A DNA stretch of 64,000 nt from Brevundimonas vitisensis (GTDB lineage: Bacteria > Pseudomonadota > Alphaproteobacteria > Caulobacterales > Caulobacteraceae). The DNA lies in contig NZ_CP067977.1 in the NCBI RefSeq assembly GCF_016656965.1, forward strand, positions 2,709,501 to 2,773,500, written 5' to 3'. The first letter of the stretch is position 1. Each line of letters starts with the position of its first letter. The notes below the pieces were generated by a model that saw nothing but the letters and a program-made list of their open reading frames with translations, was not told where the DNA came from and made no database searches. The position numbers and the translations under genes were made by a program. Positions 35,785-46,400 of the stretch are shown in pieces.

Positions 35785-38737
35785 GATGAACTCACGCTAT
35801 CTGGGAGCGGCCTCCGCTCTCGCTATAGTTCTGTCGCTGGGAGCCGCAGGCGCGGCCTCGGCGCAGACCAGCACGGCCACCGTGCGCGGCGTCGTCACCG
35901 ACGGCGGCACGGCCGAGGCCGGAGCCAGCATCGTCGCCACCGACGTGAACACCGGCTTCGTGTCGCGCGCCACGGCCAATGCCAACGGCAACTATGCCCT
36001 GCCGAACCTGCGGCCCGGCACCTATCGCCTGAACGTCTCGACCGCGGACGGCGACACCTATGAGCAGACCGTTGTCCTTCAGGTCGGCCAGCAGGCCTAT
36101 CTGCCGCTGGAAGTCGGCGCCACCGTCTCGGCCGGCGATCCCAGTGCCACGGACGTCGAGGACCTGATCGTCGTCGGCAACCGCAATGCCATCGAGGTCC
36201 GCACCTCGGAGATCGCCACCAACGTCTCGGCGCTGCAGATCTCGACCCTGCCGCAGAGCAACCGCAACTTCCTGAACTTTGCGGCCCTGGCCCCCGGCAT
36301 CCGACTGAACCCCGACGAGTTCCGCCGTGACTTCTCCTCGGGCGGCAACGCCGGTGGCGGCCTGAGCTCCAACCAGGTCAACGTCTTCATCGACGGCGTC
36401 AGCCTGAAATCCAACGTCAACCAGGGCGGCCTGATCGGTCAGGACGCCAGCCGCGGTAACCCGTTCAGCCAGCTGGCGGTGCAGGAATTCCGCGTCTCGA
36501 CCTCGAACTTCAAGGCCGAGTACGAGCAGGCCGGTACGGCGATCATCACCGCCATCACCCGCTCGGGCACCAACGAGTTCACCGGCGAAGTGTTCGGCTT
36601 CTATCAGAACGAGGACTTCACCAAGCGGAACTACTTCCAGCGCCTGCGCGGTCAGGAAACGCCGGCCCTGGAGCGCCAGCAGTACGGCGCGTCGCTGGGT
36701 GGCCCGATCATCCAGGATCGCCTGCACTTCTTCCTGGCCTATGAGGTCAACGACCAGGTCCGCAACAACGACGTCGTTGCGGGCGGTGGCGATCGCACCA
36801 CCCTGCCGGCGCGCGTCAACGTCGCCAGCTACGAGGGCAGCTTCGCCAGCCCCTTCCGTCAGGACATCTACTTCGGCAAGCTGACGTTCCGGGCCAATGA
36901 CGCCTCGACCCTGGAACTGCAGGTCAGCTATCGTGACGAAGACGATGTGCGCGGCTTCGGCGGCCAGACCTCGTTCGAGCGGGCCGAGAACGTCATCAAC
37001 GAAGTCCTGAGCGTCAAGGGACAGTGGGATTTCCAGAGCGACCTGTTCTTCAACGAACTGTCGGTCGATTATCGTGAATCCTCGTTCCGGCCCTCGATCC
37101 TGAACCCCGATCTGGTCGGCGAGAACTTCAACGGCATCATCCAGATCGGTGGCCGCTCGACCTCGCAGGAAGTGCGCGAAGAGATCCTGACGGTCCGCAA
37201 CAACGTCACGATCGAGCCGTTCGAACTGGGCGGGTCGCACCTGATCAAGTTCGGCGGCAAGGTGTCGTTCGCCGACTTCACCGTCTTCAACGGCCAGAAC
37301 ACCAACCCGACCTTCACCTATAATCTGACCCCGTCGCAGAACCTGGACTACAGCTTCCCCAGCCAGGCGGTGTACGGTGTCGGTGCGCCGACGGTGACGG
37401 CCGAGAACACCCAGATCGGCCTGTTCATCCAGGACGACTGGGAGGTCAACGACCACCTGACCCTGAACCTGGGCATTCGTTGGGACTATGAGACCAACGC
37501 CAAGAACGACAAGTTCGTGACCTCGCCGGCTGCGGCTGCGGCCCTGCAGTTTGCCGAAGACACCATTCGCGCCCAGGGCGGCACGCATTTCGAAGCGGAC
37601 CGCTACATTTCCACGGGTAACAACCGCGACGGCTTCAAAAATGCCTTCGGTCCGCGCGTTGGCTTCTCCTATGACGTCTTCGCCGACCAGCAGACGGTGG
37701 TGTTCGGTGGTGCCGGTCGCTTCTATGACCGGACCCTGTTCCGTAATGCCGCCGAGGAAAGCCTCTTCCGTCAGTTCGCCAACCGGACCTTCCTGTTCTC
37801 GCGGGATGGTCTGCCGCGCAACGGTCAGGCGACCATCCTGTGGAACGAGAGCTATCGTAGCCGCGCCGGTCTGGACGGCCTGATTGCCTCTGGTGTCGCG
37901 CCCAACTCGGAACTGCGCGTCATCCCGAACGATCTGGAGCCGCCCTATACGGATCAGTTCTCGATCGGCCTGCGCCAGAAGTTCGGCGACTGGAACACCT
38001 CGGTGTCGATCATCCGTCAGATCGGCAAGAACGAGATCGCTTACTATCCGATCAACCGGAACGTCGCCCTGAACGCCCAAGGGCGGATGGTGGCCTTCAC
38101 CGTTCCGGGCTTCGGCACGATCGTGGCGGCCGAGAACAACCGCGAGACCCGCTTCACCGGTCTCTATGTCACGGCTGAGAAGCCCTACACCTCGCAGAGC
38201 GGGTGGGGCGTGACCTTCTCCTATACGGGCTCGGATGCGGAGACGAACCGCAACGAGTTCAACTTCGACTTCCCGCTGGCTTCGGAGCGTCCCTTCGTTC
38301 CGAACGGTGCGGACGTCGAGCATCAGATCGTGGCCAGCGGTATCGTTGACCTGCCGTGGCAGCTGCAGCTGTCGGGCTTCCTGACGCTGTCTTCGGGCAA
38401 TCCGTTCGGGGTCAACGACTTCAGCCGGATCGATGAAGGCCCCGAGTTCTTCCAGAACTTCCGCCAGGGGAATTTCGGCCAGCCGGAACGCTACAGCTTC
38501 ATCATTCCGAACGCCTTCGCCTATCGGTCGCTGGATCTGCGCCTGACCAAGACGATCGCGGTTCCGGGTGGCGACCTGCAGCTGATCGGCGAAGTGTTCA
38601 ACGTCTTCGACTACGACAACTTCAACGGTTACGACGGTTTCATCCCGGAAACCGGCACCAACCTGAACTTCGGCAACCCGAACTCTGTGATCGGCACGCC
38701 GCGGACCTTCCAGGTCGGCATGCGCTACTCGTTCTGA
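35777..38737 (+). CDS. Oar-like TonB-dependent outer-membrane receptor
   Basis: This 986-aa receptor starts MSKMNSRYLGAASALAIVLS, a Sec signal peptide ending near ASAQ, with GGGGGAAG 6 bases upstream of the ATG. A carboxypeptidase-regulatory-like domain lies at residues about 32-105 (TATVRGVVTDGGTAEAGA), then the plug (EDLIVVGNRNAIEV, PQSNRNFLNFAALAPGI) and a 22-strand barrel ending in the aromatic signal GMRYSF. Oar-type receptors import large substrates such as oligosaccharides or peptides; the LacI coupling and downstream glycosidases point to an oligosaccharide. Codon use is housekeeping-like, suggesting strong expression. A terminator follows. Confidence 0.94.
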   Translation: MSKMNSRYLGAASALAIVLSLGAAGAASAQTSTATVRGVVTDGGTAEAGASIVATDVNTGFVSRATANANGNYALPNLRPGTYRLNVSTADGDTYEQTVVLQVGQQAYLPLEVGATVSAGDPSATDVEDLIVVGNRNAIEVRTSEIATNVSALQISTLPQSNRNFLNFAALAPGIRLNPDEFRRDFSSGGNAGGGLSSNQVNVFIDGVSLKSNVNQGGLIGQDASRGNPFSQLAVQEFRVSTSNFKAEYEQAGTAIITAITRSGTNEFTGEVFGFYQNEDFTKRNYFQRLRGQETPALERQQYGASLGGPIIQDRLHFFLAYEVNDQVRNNDVVAGGGDRTTLPARVNVASYEGSFASPFRQDIYFGKLTFRANDASTLELQVSYRDEDDVRGFGGQTSFERAENVINEVLSVKGQWDFQSDLFFNELSVDYRESSFRPSILNPDLVGENFNGIIQIGGRSTSQEVREEILTVRNNVTIEPFELGGSHLIKFGGKVSFADFTVFNGQNTNPTFTYNLTPSQNLDYSFPSQAVYGVGAPTVTAENTQIGLFIQDDWEVNDHLTLNLGIRWDYETNAKNDKFVTSPAAAAALQFAEDTIRAQGGTHFEADRYISTGNNRDGFKNAFGPRVGFSYDVFADQQTVVFGGAGRFYDRTLFRNAAEESLFRQFANRTFLFSRDGLPRNGQATILWNESYRSRAGLDGLIASGVAPNSELRVIPNDLEPPYTDQFSIGLRQKFGDWNTSVSIIRQIGKNEIAYYPINRNVALNAQGRMVAFTVPGFGTIVAAENNRETRFTGLYVTAEKPYTSQSGWGVTFSYTGSDAETNRNEFNFDFPLASERPFVPNGADVEHQIVASGIVDLPWQLQLSGFLTLSSGNPFGVNDFSRIDEGPEFFQNFRQGNFGQPERYSFIIPNAFAYRSLDLRLTKTIAVPGGDLQLIGEVFNVFDYDNFNGYDGFIPETGTNLNFGNPNSVIGTPRTFQVGMRYSF

Positions 38738-38752
38738 TGACCTCCTGACCTT

Positions 38753-38791
38753 GGCCGCCTTCCGGACCCCCGGGGGGCGGCCATTTCTTTT
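38753..38791 (+). terminator. Rho-independent terminator after the Oar-like receptor gene
   Basis: GGCCGCC and GGCGGCC form a 7-bp stem with a 16-base loop, followed by ATTTCTTTT. It lies 15 bases after the stop, so the glycosidase-transporter genes downstream need read-through or their own promoter. Confidence 0.87.
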
Positions 38792-38818
38792 CGCCTACCC
38801 AGTAAAACTGCCTTAGTG

Positions 38819-40306
38819 ATGGAGCCCATGGATCGTCGACGGTTTCTGATGGGGTCCACCAGCGGGGCCGCAGCGCTGACCCTGGGGGCCTGTTCCACAG
38901 GTCCTCTGCAAGGGTTCGAAATGCCTGCCTTTGGTGGCCCGACCGATGTCGATCCGGCTGTGCACGAGGTGCAGAAGCGGACGTTCGACTGGTTCGTCCA
39001 TGTCACCAATCGCGAGAACGGCCTGACGCCCGACCGCTGGCCCTCGCCGTCTTTCGCCTCTGTCGCCGCCGTCGGCTTTGCGTTGACCGTCTGGCCCATC
39101 GGGGTCGAGCGGGGATGGATGAGCCGGGCCGAGGCGCGCGAACGTACCCTGATCACCCTGCGCTTCTTCCATGACCTGCCGCAGGGGCCGGAAGCCTCCG
39201 GCACCGGGGGCTACAAGGGCTTCTTCTACCATTTCCTGAACATGCAGACCGGCCATCGGCATGGACGGGTCGAGCTGTCGACCATCGACACCACCCTGCT
39301 GGTCGCGGGCATGCTGTTCGCCGCCCAATGGTTCGACGGCGACCATGAGGAGGAGGCGGAGATCCGCCGCCTGGCCCAGACCATCTATGAGCGGATCGAG
39401 TGGGACTGGGTCGTGATCCGGCCCGACCGGGTGTCCATGGGCTGGCATCCCGAGACCGGCTTCATCGCCGCAGACTGGCATTTCTACAACGAGGGGATGC
39501 TGCTGCTTCATCTGGCGATGGGCAGCCCGACCCATCCGATCGCGCCCTCGGCATGGACCGAGTGGTGCGCGGGATATCCGGAGAATTTCACCGACCGGTT
39601 CGGCCCGAAATACCTGCACTACGCCGCCCTGTTTGTGCACCAGTACAGCCACGCCTTTGTCGACTATCGCGGCATCCGTGACCCGTGGATGCGCAGCGTT
39701 CAGGCCGAAATTCCCGGTTTCGACTATTTCCAGAACAGCGTCCGAGCGGTGGAGGCCCAGCGCAAGCACGCCATCGACAACACCCAGGGCTGGGTCGGCT
39801 ATTCGGCCGATGTCTGGGGCCTGACGGCCTGTGACGGACCGGTGGATGCACGGGTCGTCATCGACGGGCGTGAGCGGGAGTTCTTCAGCTATTCCGCGCG
39901 CGGGCCGGGCGACCGGGACGACGGTACGATCGCGCCGACGGCGGCCCTGGCCTCCATGCCGTTTGCGCCGGATGCGGTGACCGCCTGTCTGAAGGCGATG
40001 AAGGACCGGTACGGTTCGGCCATCTATACCCGCTTCGGTTTCCTGGATGCGTTCAACCCGACGCTGACGGCATTCGACGGCCGCTTGCAGCACGGGCAGA
40101 TCGTGCCGGGCATCGGCTGGGTCGACGGCGACTATCTGGGCATCGACCAGGGGCCGATCGTGATGATGATCGAGAACCACCGGTCCGAACTGATCTGGAA
40201 GGCGATGCAGCGAGAGCCGAACATCATCCGGGGCCTGCGCCGCGCGGGCTTCACCGGCGGATGGCTGGACGCGGCTCCTGACGATTGGGGCGGCGCGAGC
40301 GTATGA
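38819..40306 (+). CDS. PF10091 (glycoamylase/GH144-type) lipoprotein glycosidase
   Basis: This 495-aa protein carries a twin-arginine signal, MDRRRFLMGSTSGAAALTLG, ending in the lipobox LGAC. The (alpha/alpha)6-type catalytic domain shows PF10091 hallmarks: RTFDWFVHVTNRENGLTPDRW, FFYHFLNMQTGHRHG, ELSTIDTTLLVAGMLFAAQW, and WHFYNEGMLLLHLAMGSP, each quoted in short. PF10091 includes GH144 endo-beta-1,2-glucanases, so a glucan-cleaving role at the cell surface or periplasm is likely; older databases call these glucoamylase-like. It overlaps the next gene by 4 bases (ATGA), the start of a transporter operon. The GTG at 38816 and ATG 38828 are alternative starts. Confidence 0.85.
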   Translation: MEPMDRRRFLMGSTSGAAALTLGACSTGPLQGFEMPAFGGPTDVDPAVHEVQKRTFDWFVHVTNRENGLTPDRWPSPSFASVAAVGFALTVWPIGVERGWMSRAEARERTLITLRFFHDLPQGPEASGTGGYKGFFYHFLNMQTGHRHGRVELSTIDTTLLVAGMLFAAQWFDGDHEEEAEIRRLAQTIYERIEWDWVVIRPDRVSMGWHPETGFIAADWHFYNEGMLLLHLAMGSPTHPIAPSAWTEWCAGYPENFTDRFGPKYLHYAALFVHQYSHAFVDYRGIRDPWMRSVQAEIPGFDYFQNSVRAVEAQRKHAIDNTQGWVGYSADVWGLTACDGPVDARVVIDGREREFFSYSARGPGDRDDGTIAPTAALASMPFAPDAVTACLKAMKDRYGSAIYTRFGFLDAFNPTLTAFDGRLQHGQIVPGIGWVDGDYLGIDQGPIVMMIENHRSELIWKAMQREPNIIRGLRRAGFTGGWLDAAPDDWGGASV

Positions 40307-41577
40307 TTCCAGCCGGACCCGATCGCCGCGCGACCCTCGCCCTGCTGGCCGGCGGTGCGATGGCGGGCGTGGCCGGGTGCAGCCCCCGGAACGACGGCGT
40401 GACGCGTCTGCGGTTCTGGGCCATGGGGTCGGAAGCGTCCAACGTCCCGCAGATCCTGCCCGAGTTCGAGCGGCTGAATCCGGGCATCAAGGTGATCGTC
40501 CAGGCCCTGCCCTGGAGTGCCGCGCACCAGAAGCTGCTGACCGCCTATGCCGGGTCGTCGCTGCCGGACCTCAGCCAGGTCGGCAATACCTGGGTGTCGG
40601 AGATGACGGCCATCGGGGCGATCAGCCCCATGCCGGCCTCTGCCTCCGACCTGCTGACCGACCAGTTCCCGGCGGTGCTGGAGACGAACCGGGTCGGCGG
40701 CCAGCCGATGGCGACCCCCTGGTATGTCGATACCCGCCTGGTCTTCTATCGCTCCGACCTGCTGGAGCGGGCGGGATTTGAGGCCGTCCCTCAGACCTGG
40801 GATGGATGGAAGACGGCCATGCATGCGGTCAAGCGCGTGGCGGGGCCGGGCAACTTTGCCATCCTGCTGCCGGTCAACGAGTTCGAGCAGTTGCTGACCT
40901 TCGGACTTCAGGGCGAGGAGGCCCTGCTGAAGGATCGCGACACGCGGGGCAATTTCTCCAGTCCGTCGTTCATCGCCGCGCTGGAATTCTACAAGAGTCT
41001 GTTTGACGAAGGGCTGGCACCGCTGGCGTCCTCGACGCAGATTTCCAACGTCTGGACCGAGTTCGAGCGCGGCTATTTCAGCTTCTATTTCTCGGGGCCC
41101 TGGAGCATCGGCGACTTCCGCCAGCGGCTGGCCCCGACGACGCGCTGGATGACGGCGGGCGTGCCGGGGCCGACCGGACCGGGAGCCTCGGCGCCGGGAG
41201 GATCGTCGCTGGTGGTCTATCGCCATTCCCCGCATCAGGAGGCGGCCTGGAAGCTGGTGCGCTATCTGTCCGAGCCGGGCGTGCAGGCGCGGTTCAACAG
41301 CATCACCGGAAACCTGCCGGCACGCGAAAGCGCCTGGGCCGCCCCGGCCGTGTCGGGCGACCCCTATATCGCCGCCTTCAAGGGCCAGCTGGCGCGGGCC
41401 AGGGCCGTGCCGAAGGTGCCGGAGTGGGAGCGGATCGTAACCGAGATGCAGATCGTGGCCGAGCGCATGGTGCGTGGCCAGTTCACGCCCAAGGCGGCTG
41501 CCGCCGAGATCGACCGCCGCGCCGACCGCCTGCTGGAAAAGCGCCGCTGGATGATCGAACAGGGGAGGGCGGGATGA
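40303..41577 (+). CDS. Sugar-binding lipoprotein of a CUT1 ABC importer
   Basis: This 424-aa extracytoplasmic solute-binding protein begins MIPAGPDRRATLALLAGGAM and has a lipobox VAGC. The family 1 fold is seen in LRFWAMGSEASNVPQILPEF, PWYVDTRLVFYRSDLL and YFSFYFSGPWSIGDFRQRL (short quotes). It most likely captures an oligosaccharide released by the upstream glycosidase. It overlaps the glycosidase and the first permease gene by 4 bases each, so all four genes form one coupled unit. Confidence 0.93.
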   Translation: MIPAGPDRRATLALLAGGAMAGVAGCSPRNDGVTRLRFWAMGSEASNVPQILPEFERLNPGIKVIVQALPWSAAHQKLLTAYAGSSLPDLSQVGNTWVSEMTAIGAISPMPASASDLLTDQFPAVLETNRVGGQPMATPWYVDTRLVFYRSDLLERAGFEAVPQTWDGWKTAMHAVKRVAGPGNFAILLPVNEFEQLLTFGLQGEEALLKDRDTRGNFSSPSFIAALEFYKSLFDEGLAPLASSTQISNVWTEFERGYFSFYFSGPWSIGDFRQRLAPTTRWMTAGVPGPTGPGASAPGGSSLVVYRHSPHQEAAWKLVRYLSEPGVQARFNSITGNLPARESAWAAPAVSGDPYIAAFKGQLARARAVPKVPEWERIVTEMQIVAERMVRGQFTPKAAAAEIDRRADRLLEKRRWMIEQGRAG

Positions 41578-42470
41578 GTGTCGGTATCACCCGCCGCGAG
41601 CGCGCCGCCTGGGGCTTCGTCGCTCCGGCCCTGATCGCGATCGCCGTCTTCTTTGCCGTGCCGGTGTTCGCGGCCCTTCTGCTCAGTCTCACCGACTTCG
41701 ACATCTATGCCCTGGCCGACATCGGCAATGTGCGGTTCGTGGGCCTGCAGAACTATGAGCGGCTGTTCGGCAATCCGCTGTTCTGGGGGGCGATGCGCAA
41801 CACCGGCCTGTTCGCCCTGCTGGGGGTCCCGCTGTCGATCGCGGCGTCACTGGCGGCGGCGGTGATACTGAACGCGCGGGTGGTGAAATGGCGGGCGCTG
41901 TGGCGGGTCATGTTCTTTGCGCCGTTCGTCACCACCCTGGTCGCCACGGCGGTGCTGTGGAACTATCTGCTGCACACCAAATACGGCGTGATCAACTGGG
42001 CCATCACCTCGGTCGGCCTGCCGGCCGTGGACTGGCTGGGCCAGCCCTCGACCTCCATCCCGGCCATCCTGATGTTCGTGGTGTGGAAGACGTTCGGCTA
42101 TAATATGCTGATCTTCCTGGCCGTCCTTCAGACCGTGCCTGATGACCTGTACGAAGCGGCGCGCATCGACGGGGCCGGGGTCTGGAAGCAGTTTCGCCAT
42201 GTGACCCTGCCGGCCATCGCGCCCACGCTGCTGCTGGTATCGATCATCTCGGTGGCGAGCTTCTTCCAGCTGTTCGCCGAACCCTATGTGATGACCCAGG
42301 GCGGGCCGGCGCAGTCGACTGTGACGGTGCTGTATTTCATGTACGAGGAAGGCTTCAAATGGTGGAACCTGGGCTCCGCCTCGGCCGTAGCCTTTGTGCT
42401 GTTCCTGTGCATCCTGGCCATCACCCTGGTTCAGCTGGCCGTGGCCAAACGGATGGGGGCATACGAATGA
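41574..42470 (+). CDS. CUT1 sugar ABC transporter permease 1 (MalF-type)
   Basis: This 298-aa inner-membrane protein has six predicted helices, starting with AAWGFVAPALIAIAVFFAVP. The EAA loop that docks the ATPase is DDLYEAARIDGAGVWKQFRH near residue 195. It starts within the stop of the binding-protein gene (ATGA overlap) and overlaps permease 2 the same way. No ATPase gene is encoded in this operon. Confidence 0.94.
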   Translation: MSVGITRRERAAWGFVAPALIAIAVFFAVPVFAALLLSLTDFDIYALADIGNVRFVGLQNYERLFGNPLFWGAMRNTGLFALLGVPLSIAASLAAAVILNARVVKWRALWRVMFFAPFVTTLVATAVLWNYLLHTKYGVINWAITSVGLPAVDWLGQPSTSIPAILMFVVWKTFGYNMLIFLAVLQTVPDDLYEAARIDGAGVWKQFRHVTLPAIAPTLLLVSIISVASFFQLFAEPYVMTQGGPAQSTVTVLYFMYEEGFKWWNLGSASAVAFVLFLCILAITLVQLAVAKRMGAYE

Positions 42471-43282
42471 AGCTGCGCGCCGTCCTTCTGAATCTGGGCG
42501 TCGCGGTCATCGCCCTGATCGTGCTGTTTCCGCTGGCCTGGATGGTGTCCGTCAGCTTCATGTCGACGGGTGAGGCCTCGACCTTTCCGCCGCCGCTGCT
42601 GCCCCGGACCTTTACGCTGGAGCATTACCGCGACCTGTTCGTGACCCAGGGCATGGGCCGGTATATGTGGAACAGCCTGGCCCTGGCTACGCTGGCGACC
42701 ATCCTGGCCCTGCTGTTCACCGTTCCGGCGGGCTATGCCTTCGCCAAGCTGGCGTTCCGGGGGCGGGACCGGGTTTTCCAGATCCTGGTCGGGGCCCTGG
42801 TGGTACCGGCCCAGATCGGCACCCTGCCGCTGTTCCTGATGCTGAAGTCGATGGGGCTGGTGAACACCTACGCCGGGGCGTTGGTGCCTTGGCTGGCATC
42901 GATCTTTGGCCTGTTTCTGGTGCGCCAGTATGCGCTGTCGATCCCGGACGAGATGCTGGAGGCCGCCCGAATGGACGGGGCGTCAGAGGGGCAGATCTTT
43001 CGCCGGATCGTGCTGCCGGCCTTGCAGCCGATCATCGTGACCCTGGCCCTGTTCGTCTTCCTGGGCAGCTGGAACGACTTCCTCTGGCCGCTGATCGTGC
43101 TGACGGATCAGTCCAACTATACCCTGCCGGTAGCGCTGGCGGCCCTGTCGCGCGAGCATGTGCAGGATGTGGAGATGATGATGGCCGGGGCCGTGATCAC
43201 GGTCGCGCCCGTGCTGATCCTCTTCCTGGCGCTGCAACGCTACTACATCCGCGGCATGCTGGCGGGGAGCGTGAAGGGGTAG
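42467..43282 (+). CDS. CUT1 sugar ABC transporter permease 2 (MalG-type)
   Basis: This 271-aa permease starts MKLRAVLLNLGVAVIALIVL, with six predicted helices and the EAA loop DEMLEAARMDGASEGQIFRR near residue 165. The C-terminus is RYYIRGMLAGSVKG, the common MalG-type ending. It is the last gene of the glycosidase-SBP-permease-permease unit. The ATP-binding subunit must come from elsewhere, such as a shared MalK/MsmK-type protein. Confidence 0.94.
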   Translation: MKLRAVLLNLGVAVIALIVLFPLAWMVSVSFMSTGEASTFPPPLLPRTFTLEHYRDLFVTQGMGRYMWNSLALATLATILALLFTVPAGYAFAKLAFRGRDRVFQILVGALVVPAQIGTLPLFLMLKSMGLVNTYAGALVPWLASIFGLFLVRQYALSIPDEMLEAARMDGASEGQIFRRIVLPALQPIIVTLALFVFLGSWNDFLWPLIVLTDQSNYTLPVALAALSREHVQDVEMMMAGAVITVAPVLILFLALQRYYIRGMLAGSVKG

Positions 43283-43320
43283 GGGTATGGCCTGGATCGC
43301 TCGGCAGTTGATCACCTTCG

Positions 43321-43436
43321 GCCTGACCCGAGGATCGGACGTTCCGGCACCGATGTTCGCGGGATGACCCCCGTAGCCGGGTCCGGTCCATAGACTTCGC
43401 GACACCACATCTGATCCTCGGGTCAAGCCCGAGGAT
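43321..43436. repeat. REP-like inverted repeat between permease 2 and the 1075-aa gene
   Basis: GCCTGACCCGAGGATC at 43321-43336 is the inverse, with one mismatch, of GATCCTCGGGTCAAGC at 43413-43428. The right copy also forms its own hairpin, ATCCTCGGG-TCAAG-CCCGAGGAT (43414-43436), a 9-bp perfect stem. Similar CCTCGGG..CCCGAGG motifs are frequent repeats in alphaproteobacterial genomes. Confidence 0.7.
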
Positions 43437-43456
43437 GACGAACGGAAAGAGATGCC

Positions 43457-46400
43457 ATGCGCAGACTTGCAGTCATCATCGCGGCTCTGATCGGCCTGGT
43501 GTCGGTCCCTGCCCAGGCCCAGTCCGTGCAGGTGCTGGACAGGTTCGAGGACCTGGCCCCCTGGTCGGCGGCGGCCTCTACGGATGTGTCGTCGGCAGTG
43601 TCGGCGGTGGCCGGGCAGGACGGCCGGGCGATGCGGCTGGACTATGACTTCAACGGCCGGTCCGGATACGCCTTTGCCGCGCGCTCGATCGATCTGAGCG
43701 TTCCGGAAAACTATGAGATCAGCTTCTGGCTGCGGGGCGAGATGGACCCCAACACGCTGGAGATCAAACTGACCGATGCCACGGGCGAGAACGTCCACTG
43801 GCGGCGGATCGAGCGCTTTCAGGCACCCGGCGGCTGGACTCGCTATGTCATCAAGCCGCGCCAAATCGTCTGGGCGTGGGGCCCCAATCCGGACCGGCAG
43901 TTCCGCGGGGCCCAGCGGATCGAGTTCGTCATCACCGCCGGTCAGGGCGGCAAGGGCTGGATCGAGGTGGACCAGCTGGAGCTGCGCGCCCTGCCGCCCG
44001 AACCCTCGGTACCGCCGCGCCCGGTGGCCGACGCCAGCACCACGGACAGCACCAATGTCGCCGCGCGGGCCGTGGACGGTGATCCCGCCACCGCATGGCG
44101 CAGCGCAGGAGCAGGCGGACAGAGCCTGACACTGGATCTGGGCTATGAGCGCGAGTTTGGCGGGGTGACCCTGCGCTGGGCCGAGCGGATGGCGGCGCGC
44201 GACTATCGGCTGTCGGTGTCGTCCAACGGAACCGACTGGCGCGCCTTGACCGCTGTCAGCGGCGGCAATGGGGGTGTGGACTGGCTGAGGACGCCCGAGG
44301 CTTCGGCCCGCTGGCTGAGGCTCGAAATGATCGCGCCTCTGGACGAGGGCGGGGTGGTTGGCCAGGCGGGCGCGGGCCAGCGGCTGGGCGCGGCGGCGAC
44401 GGGGGCCTATGGCCTTTCGGAGGTCGAGATCGAGCCTCTGTCCTTCGGCGATACGGCGACGACCTTCGTGACTGCGGTGGCGGGCGAGAGCCGGCGGGGC
44501 CTCTATCCGCGCGGTTTCGTGGGCGAGCAGCCCTATTGGACCCTGGTCGGGGTCGACGGTGGTGGCGAAAGCGGCCTGATCGGTGAAGACGGTGCCATCG
44601 AGCTGCGGCGCGGCGGACCGTCGATCGAGCCGTTCGTGATCGACAACGGGCGACTGGTGACCTGGGCCGACGTGAGCGTGACCCAGAGCCTGAAGGATGG
44701 TGACCTGCCGATCCCGACAGTGACCTGGACCAGCGACGACTGGACGCTGGCCGTCACCGCCTTTGCCGACGGCACGCCCGAGCAGGCGCGTCTATGGGGG
44801 CGCTATGTCCTGACCAATACCTCGAACAGGCCGCGTACCCTGACGCTGGCCCTGATGGCACGGCCATTTCAGGTGAACGGCCCGTCGCAGTTCCTGACCA
44901 CGCCCGGCGGTGTCGGGCCGATCGAGCAGATCGACTGGAACGGGTCGACCCTGGTCCTGAACGACGCGATCCGCATCAGTGCCCTGGTCCAGCCGGACGG
45001 CCTGGCGGTATCGGGCTTTGACGGCGGTGCCGATCCGCAGAGCCTGCTGGCCGTGGCGGCGCATCGCCGACCGGCCGATCAGCGGGTGGTGGAATCCGAT
45101 GCAACGTCCCTGATGGCCGGGGCCCTGCTGTATGATGTGACCCTGCAACCGGGGCAGACCCGCACCTTCGGCGTGGCGACCAGGCTGGCAGGCGCGACTC
45201 AAGATCTGCCTGTGGTCGGAGCTGTCGAGGCCGTGCTGGATACGGCCGAGGCCGCCGTCGCCGCCGACTGGCGGGCCAAGGTGGACCGGGTCGACCTGAT
45301 CCTGCCGCCCCAGGCGCAGCGGATCGAGGACGTGATGCGCGCTTCCCTGGCCCATATGCTGATGTCGCGGCAGGGACCGATCCTGCAGCCGGGTACGCGC
45401 AGCTATAACCGCTCGTGGATTCGGGACGGGGCCATGATGGCCGAGGGTCTGAACCGTTTGGGCCATGTCGCCCTGTCGGCGGATTATCTGCGCTGGTACG
45501 CCCCCTATGTGTTCGAGAACGGCAAGGTGCCCTGCTGCGTCGACAGCCGGGGCTCGGATCCGGTGCCCGAGAACGACAGCCATGGGGAGTTCATCTTCCT
45601 GGCGGCAGAAACCTATCGCCACAACGGTGACCTGACGCTGCTGCGATCGGTCTGGCCCCAGGTGCTGGGGGCCATCGGCTACATGGACGGATTGCGGGCC
45701 GAGACGCGCACGGCCGCGTTCCAGACGCCGCAGACCCGCCATCTGTATGGCCTGCTGCCGCCGACGATCAGCCACGAGGGTTATTCGGACAAGATCGCCT
45801 ATTCCTACTGGGACGATTTCTGGGGGCTGCTGGGCTATCGCGACGCTGCCTTCATCGCTGGGGTGCTGGGCGAGACCGAAGCGCAAGAGCGGATCGCGGC
45901 GGCGGGCGAGCAGTTCGCCGACGACCTGATGGCCTCGATCGAGGCCACCGCGAGCTTCCACCGGATCGACTGGATCGCGGGGGCGGCGGACCGGGGCGAT
46001 TTCGATGCCACCTCGACGACCATCGCCCTGTCGCCCGCCGGTCTGATCGACGAACTGCCGGAGGAGCTTCTGAACAGCACCTTCGAGAAATGGTGGCAGA
46101 ATTTCACGGCGCGTCAGGAGAACCGCCAGGGCTGGCGCGACTACACGCCATACGAACTGCGGAATGTCGGGGCCATGGTCCGTCTTGGGCGGCGGCAGGA
46201 GGCCCTGCGGGCTCTGGACTTCTACTTCGCCGACATGCGGCCCTATGCGTGGAACGGCTGGGCCGAGGTGGTGGGCCGGGACGAGCGTGAGCCGCGCTTC
46301 ATCGGCGACATGCCTCATGCCTGGATCAGCTCGGATTATATCCGCTCGGCGCTGGACCTGTTCGCCTATGAGCGTGATGCCGACGGCGCGATCATGCTGG

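Noticed and set aside
36001..36180. Possible internal gene start within the Oar-like receptor
   Set aside because: The frame is continuous with the regulatory-like domain and plug; no break or separate Shine-Dalgarno.
35792..38323. Very long open frame antisense to the Oar-like receptor
   Set aside because: It arises from GC-rich codon structure on the opposite strand; the translation is Gly/Arg/Val/His/Asp-rich with no motifs, while the sense frame has signal peptide, plug and barrel. The same applies to 44792-46753, 48173-50545, 52287-55079, 56432-58213 and 58219-59817 on the minus strand.
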